From: Thermococci archaeon
GTDB taxonomy: Archaea; Hadarchaeota; B88-G9
Assembly (NCBI GenBank): GCA_003660555.1
Contig: QMUK01000037.1
Location: forward strand, 1-10,766
Direction: 5' to 3'
Length of the DNA stretch: 10,766 nt
Shown here in pieces: positions 5,744 through 10,766 of this stretch (position 1 is its first letter; each line of letters opens with the position of its first letter). Under the pieces are notes generated by a model. The model was not told where the DNA came from, did not search any database, and was given only the letters and a program-made list of their open reading frames with translations. The translations under genes and the position numbers were made by a program.

Positions 5744-6279
5744 ATAATAATACTAACCAAGAGGAGAAGAAGAGGAAGATCCTCGTCTTAGATGCCTCCG
5801 TGGTTATACCCTCCTCTGAAGTCACTCTCCTCGAGGGATTGAAAGTTACTGTTCCTGAGGTCAGAGGAGAGCTGAAGGACAGTACCTCCGAGATGAAGTT
5901 CTCTTCCATGATATCATCAGGAGAACTGAAGGAGATGGAACCAACCAAGGAATCCATAGAATTCGTGAGAAGAAAATCAATTGAAATGGGGGAAAATCTG
6001 GGAGATACAGACATAAAGCTGATATCTCTTGCTTGGGAACTTAAGTCAAGTGGAGAAAAGGTAATACTCCTCACAGACGATTATGGAATACAAAACGTTG
6101 CTAGTATGCTAGATATACCTTGGAAAGGTGTGTTTCAGCCGGGGATAAGAGAGGAGGTGAAGTGGAAGTGGAGATGTCCCGCTTGCGGTAAAACATATAA
6201 CGAATTAGTGAGGAGATGTGAGTACTGTGGAACCCAGGTGAGGAGGACTGGGATTGGAAGAGGAAGAAAGACTACTTGA
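5740..6279 (+). CDS. nob1: ribosome maturation endonuclease Nob1
   Basis: Archaeal Nob1, the PIN-domain endonuclease that cuts the 3' end of pre-16S rRNA during small subunit maturation. The 179-residue protein has a PIN domain with the expected acidic residues: Asp18 in LVLDASVV, the Glu in VPEVRGEL, GDTDIK (Asp89, Asp91) and LTDDYG (Asp113). It is followed by a zinc ribbon with Cys146-x2-Cys149 and Cys160-x2-Cys163, and a basic tail RRTGIGRGRKTT. ATG 5740 overlaps the NAD kinase stop (ATGA), and its last 26 bases overlap the next gene. About 12 polar residues precede the PIN core, slightly more than is usual. Confidence 0.95.
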   Translation: MNNNTNQEEKKRKILVLDASVVIPSSEVTLLEGLKVTVPEVRGELKDSTSEMKFSSMISSGELKEMEPTKESIEFVRRKSIEMGENLGDTDIKLISLAWELKSSGEKVILLTDDYGIQNVASMLDIPWKGVFQPGIREEVKWKWRCPACGKTYNELVRRCEYCGTQVRRTGIGRGRKTT

Positions 6280-6829
6280 ACTAGCTGAGAGGGTTAGGGA
6301 ATTGAAGCTAAAAGGTCTATCAACAGAGGAAATTGCTGGAGAATTCAATATTTCGCATGAAACAGTCATATGGTTACTAACAAAGGAAGTGAGTAAGCCG
6401 AAGGATGTTCTCGTCGAGTGGAATAACATAGGGAAGAATCCTGAGAGATTGGAGACAATTTGTAAAGCTCTTGTTGATTTAATGTATGAAGAGTTGGATA
6501 AGAAGCCAGAGTTGGCAGTCGGAATAGAAACAAGCGGAGTCCCAATGGCAACTCTAATTTCCAGACAACTCGGAATTCCCTTGGGAATCATAAGACCTAA
6601 GGGGAGAGGTCTGAGTCTAATAAGCAGGAACTTCTCCTCCGTGCGAGGTAAGAATTTAGTGATAGTAGATGACGTAATCACTACTGGAGAAACCATGAAA
6701 GGAGCAGTTTCTGGAGTAAAAAAGGAAGGAGGAAATCCAATAGCCTGTCTAGTACTGATAGACAAGAAAGGAATAGAAGAAATAGAAGGAGTACCTGTGT
6801 TAAGTCTCTTCAGACTAATAAGACTCTAG
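6254..6829 (+). CDS. gfcR: GfcR/PyrE-like HTH-phosphoribosyltransferase regulator
   Basis: A 191-residue fusion of an N-terminal helix-turn-helix (about residues 17-45, LSTEEIAGEFNISHETVIWL) and a phosphoribosyltransferase domain. The PRPP-binding loop is VDDVITTGE at residues 138-146, and the domain also has VGIETSGVPMATLISRQLG. Orthologues are annotated as orotate phosphoribosyltransferase-like proteins in methanogens, and as the transcription activator GfcR for sugar metabolism genes in Haloferax. It is probably a transcription factor sensing PRPP or a nucleotide rather than the pathway PyrE. Start TTG 6254 sits inside nob1 and is preceded by GAGGAGG at good spacing. It is the last gene of a four-gene overlapping operon, and its stop overlaps the convergent membrane gene by 15 bases. 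Confidence 0.9.
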   Translation: MEEEERLLELAERVRELKLKGLSTEEIAGEFNISHETVIWLLTKEVSKPKDVLVEWNNIGKNPERLETICKALVDLMYEELDKKPELAVGIETSGVPMATLISRQLGIPLGIIRPKGRGLSLISRNFSSVRGKNLVIVDDVITTGETMKGAVSGVKKEGGNPIACLVLIDKKGIEEIEGVPVLSLFRLIRL

Positions 6830-7798
6830 GGCTATTTTCCTACTCAGAATAGCTAGGAAAAACAATCCCATTGCAGAGGGGAACAAGAAACCTATGCATC
6901 TATCCAGAAGGACTAAACTGGCGGCTATCTCCCTTTCCAGTCCTAGTTTGGTGTAAAGTAATAAAGATGAGATCTCCACTGCTCCAATTCCTCCTGGAGT
7001 CAAGAAGAAAAGAGTCCCGGCCACGGAGTATACCAAGGTAACTAGGGCTATTTGCCATATTGGAAGTGATTGCCCAATCGAGAGGAGCACCAACTCGGTT
7101 CTACAAAACGTGAAGAACCACATCAATGAGGTAATTATTCCAGCAGTTGAAATTTTTCTGAAGTCCTGCTCTATTTCCTTCAGACTCTCGTGAAACTTCG
7201 AGGTAGATCTAATTAACTTTTCATTTAGGTCTCTCTTTGAAATTCTCCTGATACCCCTGCAAACCCAGTTCACTATTTTCATTGAATTCTCCTCTGAGTG
7301 AGACAACTTGTATATGAAGTAGGAGAAGAGGACCAATACCACTGCTGAACTCAGGGAAGAAAGGGTAAGGGCAGAGGAAGTGGAGAAAGGTATTAAAAAA
7401 ATGGAAATTATTGCTAAGACGAACAAATCCAATGTCCTCTCTAGCACTACTGATGCAAGCCCTTTCTCATAAGGGATCCCCTCCATTTTTCCTAATAAGT
7501 AAACTCTGGCTATTTCGCCTCCAGTCCTCGCACTAGGTGTAACGTTGTTCAATAATATACCGATTTGTAAGTACTGAAATAATCTACTAGCTTTGTTTCC
7601 AGTAAGGACTTTCCATCTGAGAGACCATAGAGAGAGTATCCCGAGCTGAATGAGAATCGCTAAGAAAATCAAGCTTGGGTTAGACCCACCTATGGTGTTC
7701 ATCAACTCTCTTACTCCGAACACTCTAAGCATTAGCACGAATATCACTGAGAAGAAGATGAAAAGTGCTATTGATTTGATTAGGACATCCCGCTGCAA
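6815..7798 (-). CDS. YbhN/UPF0104 flippase-like integral membrane protein
   Basis: A 327-residue polytopic membrane protein with about eight hydrophobic segments, beginning with one right after MQRDVLIKS. It carries the family signatures SARTGGEIARVYLLGK (about residues 90-105) and FLTPGGIGAVE (about residue 265), seen in the lysylphosphatidylglycerol synthase transmembrane/YbhN/AglD family. Members are linked to lipid or lipid-linked sugar handling in the membrane; the substrate here is unknown. TTG 7798 is preceded by GAGGTG, which lies in the last codons of the NSUN gene. One base separates the two genes, so translation is probably coupled. The 3' end overlaps the convergent gfcR-like gene by 15 bases. 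Confidence 0.88.
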   Translation of the reverse strand: MQRDVLIKSIALFIFFSVIFVLMLRVFGVRELMNTIGGSNPSLIFLAILIQLGILSLWSLRWKVLTGNKASRLFQYLQIGILLNNVTPSARTGGEIARVYLLGKMEGIPYEKGLASVVLERTLDLFVLAIISIFLIPFSTSSALTLSSLSSAVVLVLFSYFIYKLSHSEENSMKIVNWVCRGIRRISKRDLNEKLIRSTSKFHESLKEIEQDFRKISTAGIITSLMWFFTFCRTELVLLSIGQSLPIWQIALVTLVYSVAGTLFFLTPGGIGAVEISSLLLYTKLGLEREIAASLVLLDRCIGFLFPSAMGLFFLAILSRKIALESY

Positions 7799-7799
7799 T

Positions 7800-8939
7800 T
7801 CAACACCTCAGTTTAGCTATGAAAAATCCAGGAACAGGGAGTCTATTTGGGTAGAACCTCTGCACTCTGTCTGAGAAGTGGTATTCCCCAATTCCTTTGT
7901 CTCCTAAGAAGGGCTCATGTTCGATTACTTCTAAACCCAGTTCAGTGAGTTTCTCTACTATCTTCTCGTTTTCCTCCAAAGTCAGGGTGCAGGTACAATA
8001 AACTGCCTCTCCTCCACGCTTCAAGACTTTAGGAATTACTCTAGCCAGACTGTATTGATACCTAGAGAGAACCTCTATTTCTTTTTCATTCTTAGTCTCG
8101 AAGAGTTTCGGTCTAACGCCTAAAGCGGAGCAGGGAGGGTCGAGTATGACCTTGTCGAACTTTCCAAGGATCTGAGAATTCCTGGCATCCATTTTGATTA
8201 CTCTCACCTTTGCCCCCATTCTAGATATGTTCTCCTTCAGTTTTCTTATTCTACTATTTCTCACATCAAGAGCTATGATTTCAGATTTGTTGTTGGTAAT
8301 TTGGGCTATATGAGTAGCTTTACCTCCAGGAGAGGAGCACATGTCCAGTATTCTCTCTCCAGGAGAAGGGTCTAGGGCTAAGGAAGAGATCATTGAAGGA
8401 AGTGACTGAGGATATATCTTTCCATCCAAATAGGCTCTAGTCTCTCTTATTTTGGGTATTAGGTAAACACTTTGCTTAGTTTCTACAGCAATTCCGTTTT
8501 TCCTTACTAACATCTCTCTGGATGACATCCTTGCTACTCCTTTGCCAACTATCACCCCGTTTGGAGCTTTTATTATTACTTCGTCCCCAGGGTTTACTCT
8601 CTTGGACTTAATTACCCCTGGAGCGTATAGATTGGATCCCTGATACACGCTTTCTGCTGCGAATTTGTCAGCTACTACTTCTTTTTCTTCACCGGAGATC
8701 TCTATTTCATTTGGCCCCTCTACCTTCATCCATATAGCCTCACTGAGTTTTTCATCCCTCTTCGCCCTTATTCCCTCTTCCCTCAGACAACTCAGGACTT
8801 CCTTAACCGAAGATTTAATCGTGTTCACCCTGAGGTAATACCTCTCCGGAGGCCTCCTTAGAGCCTCTATTATTTCCTCTACCTCTTTTTCCCCCAATGA
8901 ATTTGAGAGTTTCCTCAAGACCTCAAAGTCTTTATCCAT
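7800..8939 (-). CDS. NSUN6-like RNA m5C methyltransferase with PUA domain
   Basis: An S-adenosylmethionine-dependent RNA cytosine-5 methyltransferase of the RsmB/NOL1/NSUN family, 379 residues from ATG 8939. In order it has an N-terminal helical region, a PUA RNA-binding domain (about residues 85-165, including VNPGDEVIIKA), and the Rossmann domain with LDMCSSPGGKATH for SAM, DPPCS with Cys270 and YCTCTL with Cys317, the expected release and nucleophilic cysteines. PUA placed between the N-terminal part and the catalytic domain is the NSUN6 layout. An archaeal NSUN6 homologue (Pyrococcus PH1991) methylates C72 of tRNA, so a tRNA acceptor stem is the likely target. The frame stays open upstream to 8999, but those 20 residues do not fit the family. 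ATG 8939 overlaps the upstream phosphodiesterase gene by 25 bases. Confidence 0.92.
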   Translation of the reverse strand: MDKDFEVLRKLSNSLGEKEVEEIIEALRRPPERYYLRVNTIKSSVKEVLSCLREEGIRAKRDEKLSEAIWMKVEGPNEIEISGEEKEVVADKFAAESVYQGSNLYAPGVIKSKRVNPGDEVIIKAPNGVIVGKGVARMSSREMLVRKNGIAVETKQSVYLIPKIRETRAYLDGKIYPQSLPSMISSLALDPSPGERILDMCSSPGGKATHIAQITNNKSEIIALDVRNSRIRKLKENISRMGAKVRVIKMDARNSQILGKFDKVILDPPCSALGVRPKLFETKNEKEIEVLSRYQYSLARVIPKVLKRGGEAVYCTCTLTLEENEKIVEKLTELGLEVIEHEPFLGDKGIGEYHFSDRVQRFYPNRLPVPGFFIAKLRC

Positions 8940-9403
8940 ACTTCTTCTCTCTCCGTGTCCAGAAGAGCCACGGTTTCCTTTCCACTCACATACCCGCAAG
9001 CTTCACCGGGATTCACTACTTTTGTCCCTCCTAACTCCTTAATTTCTGGAACGTGGGTGTGTCCGTGGACTATTGCCAGATACCTCCCACTACTGACCAG
9101 TACCTCCAGAAGCCAATCTTCTAATTTGTGAATTAAAAACACCTTCTTCCCATTTGATAGCTCTACTTCCCCGAATTCTCCTAGAAATCTACAGTTAGAG
9201 AAATTCTTTTCTAGATTAAGCCGATCTCCATCGTTATTACCGAAGACTGCTATCATTTCTATATCGAAGTACTTAGCGGTAAAGGGAGAGATTATGTCTC
9301 CCGCGTGCAAAACTAGCTCCACTCCCTCTTCCCTGAAGAGAGACATAGCTCTTTTTATACTTCTTATTCTGTCGTGAGTATCGGAGATCAATCCCACGAT
9401 CAA
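8915..9403 (-). CDS. YfcE-family metallophosphoesterase
   Basis: A small calcineurin-like phosphodiesterase of 162 residues, the usual size for the YfcE/MJ0936 family. The metal-binding motifs are in order: SDTHD (Asp8, His10), HAGDI (Asp36), GNNDGD (Asn57, Asp58), LIHKLED, and HGHTHVPE near residue 115. The substrate is not predictable, as MJ0936 and YfcE act on artificial diester substrates. TTG 9403 is chosen because MIVGLISDTHD aligns with the usual family N terminus; GTG 9397 is a later option. It is first in a minus-strand run with the NSUN-like and flippase-like genes, and its stop lies within the NSUN gene. Confidence 0.93.
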   Translation of the reverse strand: MIVGLISDTHDRIRSIKRAMSLFREEGVELVLHAGDIISPFTAKYFDIEMIAVFGNNDGDRLNLEKNFSNCRFLGEFGEVELSNGKKVFLIHKLEDWLLEVLVSSGRYLAIVHGHTHVPEIKELGGTKVVNPGEACGYVSGKETVALLDTEREEVWIKTLRS

Positions 9404-9437
9404 GCGAACCCCGAAAGTTATTCAGCAGATAAAAGTA
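9404..9437. promoter_or_regulatory. 34-base divergent promoter region
   Basis: This is the whole gap between the two divergent metallophosphoesterase genes. On the minus strand CTTTTAT (bases 9429-9435) lies about 26-32 bases before TTG 9403, the distance expected for a TATA box and a leaderless or near-leaderless transcript. On the plus strand only a weak A/T patch (AAAGTTATT, 9414-9422) is placed to serve the gene at 9438. The two promoters would overlap. Confidence 0.35.
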
Positions 9438-10154
9438 TTGGTGGGGGAGACCCTGAGAATAGGAGTCGTGTCTGACATCCACTCCAATTTAGAGGCACTC
9501 AATGAAGTGATGAAAGAGCTCAAGGACTGTCAAAAAGTGCTATGTGCCGGTGATTTAGTTGGCTATGGCCCAGATCCAAACGAAGTAATAGAATTACTGT
9601 CAAGGGAAACAGAGAAAGGAAGATTCCAGGCTGTCATGGGGAACCACGATTACGCTGTAGTCACTGGAGATACGCATGGATTCAGTCACTTGGCGAGAGA
9701 AGGAGTTAGGTGGACTAGGTCTGTAATGAAGAAAGAGAAGATAGTCTTCCTTCGAAGCCTAAGGAAAAATCTTAAGATTTCAATAGGGGGGATAACCTTC
9801 TCTGTTTTTCATGGAAGCCCTAGAAATCCCCTAGATGAATATGTTTTCCCTCAGACTCCTCAGGAAATTCTGGAGAGATTCCTAAAAGAGAGTGGTGGAA
9901 AAGTACTGATTCTAGGCCATACTCACGTGCCCATGGTTAGGGAACTAAAAGAGGGACTTGTAATAAACCCTGGATCTGTTGGACAGCCTAGGGATTTCGA
10001 TCCCAGAGCTAGTTTCATTGTCTTGGAAATAAAGGAGGGGGAATTAGAGGTGAACTTCAGGAGAGTGGAGTACGACGTTGAATTGACAGTGGAAAAAATT
10101 TCTGAAAGAGGACTCCCGAGAGAGTTGGGGGAGAGACTTCTATACGGACTCTGA
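9438..10154 (+). CDS. calcineurin-like metallophosphoesterase (MJ0912-like)
   Basis: A 238-residue metallophosphoesterase, longer than the YfcE type and resembling the MJ0912 group. It shows all metal-binding motifs in order: SDIHSN (Asp13, His15), AGDLVGYGPDPNE, MGNHDYAV, FHGSPRNP and LGHTHVPM, then NPGSVGQPRD. The substrate is unknown; related enzymes cleave phosphomonoesters or diesters with two bound metals. TTG 9438 is the earliest start. GTG 9441 is an alternative, and both leave little room for a ribosome site, so a leaderless message is possible. The gene is divergent from the other phosphoesterase. Its 3' end overlaps the convergent PRC-barrel gene by 15 bases. Confidence 0.92.
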   Translation: MVGETLRIGVVSDIHSNLEALNEVMKELKDCQKVLCAGDLVGYGPDPNEVIELLSRETEKGRFQAVMGNHDYAVVTGDTHGFSHLAREGVRWTRSVMKKEKIVFLRSLRKNLKISIGGITFSVFHGSPRNPLDEYVFPQTPQEILERFLKESGGKVLILGHTHVPMVRELKEGLVINPGSVGQPRDFDPRASFIVLEIKEGELEVNFRRVEYDVELTVEKISERGLPRELGERLLYGL

Positions 10155-10463
10155 CTCAGGAGCAGATAATCTTGGTATCCCAGATCTCCTAGGAACTTTA
10201 GCTAACATTTGCCTCCTAACTAACTCTCTTTCATCTATTACCACTATTTCCCTCACGGACTTGACTGCGCCATATGGTATTAAGATCATACCCTCTCTGT
10301 CGACTATGAACTTGGATATGTCCTTCCCTATTTCCGGCTCCACTACTAAGGCGAGTATCTTTCCGTTCTCTTCGTTTATTATCAGATCGTATATGAGACC
10401 TATCGTATGACCTTTATCGGTCACCACTGCCTTGTCTCTCAACCTACTAGCCGCGACCTTCAA
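10140..10463 (-). CDS. PRC-barrel domain protein
   Basis: A 107-residue cytosolic protein with one PRC-barrel domain over about residues 1-80, shown by AVVTDKGHTIGLIYDLIIN, ILALVVEPE and ILIPYGAVKSV followed by VVIDE. PRC-barrels occur in the photosynthetic reaction centre H subunit, in RimM, and in many small archaeal proteins of uncertain role. The last 27 residues are basic, then Ser/Pro/Glu-rich and probably disordered. TTG 10463 follows a GGTGAT-like site. The gene lies 11 bases after the CDC48-type AAA ATPase on the same strand, so the two are probably co-transcribed. Confidence 0.88.
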   Translation of the reverse strand: MKVAASRLRDKAVVTDKGHTIGLIYDLIINEENGKILALVVEPEIGKDISKFIVDREGMILIPYGAVKSVREIVVIDERELVRRQMLAKVPRRSGIPRLSAPESESV

Positions 10464-10474
10464 ACCATCACCCC

Positions 10475-10766
10475 TCAGTAATGGGTGAGCTCCGGCTGAC
10501 CTATTTCTCTCACCACCCTCTTATTAATTGTTTCATATATCTGCATTACGCTACTATCTAAACTTCCCTTGATCTCCTTCATAGCCTCTTCGAAGTGTCT
10601 CATTCTGACTTCACTGACTTTACCTTGTGATAGCACCCTCATTGCAGCCTCCCTGCACAGAGCAGCTATGTCAGCCCCCGTGTACCCTTCTGTCCTCTCA
10701 GCCAATTCATCTAAGCTCACGTCTTCTCCTAATGGCATTCCCCTGGTGTGAACCTCGAATATCTTC
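10475..10766 (-). CDS. CDC48/VAT-type AAA ATPase, C-terminal end (partial)
   Basis: Only the last 96 or so codons are in the window; the gene continues past its edge. The visible protein starts with KIFEVHTRGMPL and continues with LDELAERTEGYTGADIAAL and REAAMRVL, the helical lid (sensor 2 region) of an AAA domain. It ends with FEEAMKEIKGSLDSSV as in the D2 domain of CDC48/p97/VAT, a protein-unfolding ATPase that works with the proteasome. The ATG at 10738 is internal and not the start. The tail ends in LTHY, so Tyr is last rather than second to last as in the proteasome-docking HbYX motif. Other AAA proteins such as PAN are less likely given the lid sequence. Confidence 0.9.
   Translation of the reverse strand, partial: KIFEVHTRGMPLGEDVSLDELAERTEGYTGADIAALCREAAMRVLSQGKVSEVRMRHFEEAMKEIKGSLDSSVMQIYETINKRVVREIGQPELTHY

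Noticed and set aside
8940-8999. Twenty-residue N-terminal extension of the NSUN-like protein
   Set aside because: It overlaps the conserved end of the phosphodiesterase, does not look like the family, and ATG 8939 gives the expected N terminus.

Overview
The window reads as a thermophilic archaeal chromosome. It carries aIF5A, the archaeal ribosome endonuclease Nob1, a GfcR/PyrE-like HTH-phosphoribosyltransferase, a PUA-containing NSUN6-like RNA methyltransferase and a CDC48-type AAA ATPase. Arginine is almost always AGA/AGG, coding strands are very purine-rich, TTG and GTG starts are common and genes overlap heavily. The GfcR-type regulator is best known in euryarchaeotes, so a euryarchaeal thermophile is my leaning; I cannot name a genus.

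Region 1 (1-3212) is the unusual part. An acidic protein of unknown function is followed by a very cysteine-rich repeat protein and a 613-residue radical SAM/SPASM enzyme. The enzyme has a PqqD-like peptide-recognition domain at its N terminus, and its start overlaps the end of the cysteine-rich gene by 13 bases. This looks like a RiPP-type system in which a large precursor (41 Cys once a frameshift is bridged) is modified by the radical SAM enzyme. Nearly all cysteines follow a [D/E/H]-x-Cys rule with Cys-x4-Cys or Cys-x5-Cys spacing. The precursor reading frame is broken by an apparent one-base deletion in a T run near base 695.

Region 2 (3213-3720) holds a small reading frame interrupted by TAG and a coiled-coil protein with a C-terminal membrane anchor. 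The latter contains an exact 60-base internal duplication and may use a non-standard start.

Region 3 (3721-6829) has aIF5A on the minus strand, divergent from a tightly overlapping plus-strand operon: IMPase/FBPase-like phosphatase, NAD kinase, Nob1 and GfcR-like regulator. The phosphatase-NAD kinase pair corresponds to the two halves of the fused NADP phosphatase/NAD kinase known from Methanocaldococcus (MJ0917), so it probably controls NAD(P) balance.

Region 4 (6815-9403) is a minus-strand operon: a YfcE-like phosphodiesterase, an NSUN6-like RNA m5C methyltransferase with a PUA domain, and a YbhN/AglD-type flippase-like membrane protein. A second metallophosphoesterase (9438-10154) is transcribed divergently from it across 34 bases. 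Region 5 (10140-10766) is a PRC-barrel protein downstream of the C-terminal end of a CDC48/VAT AAA ATPase that runs off the window.
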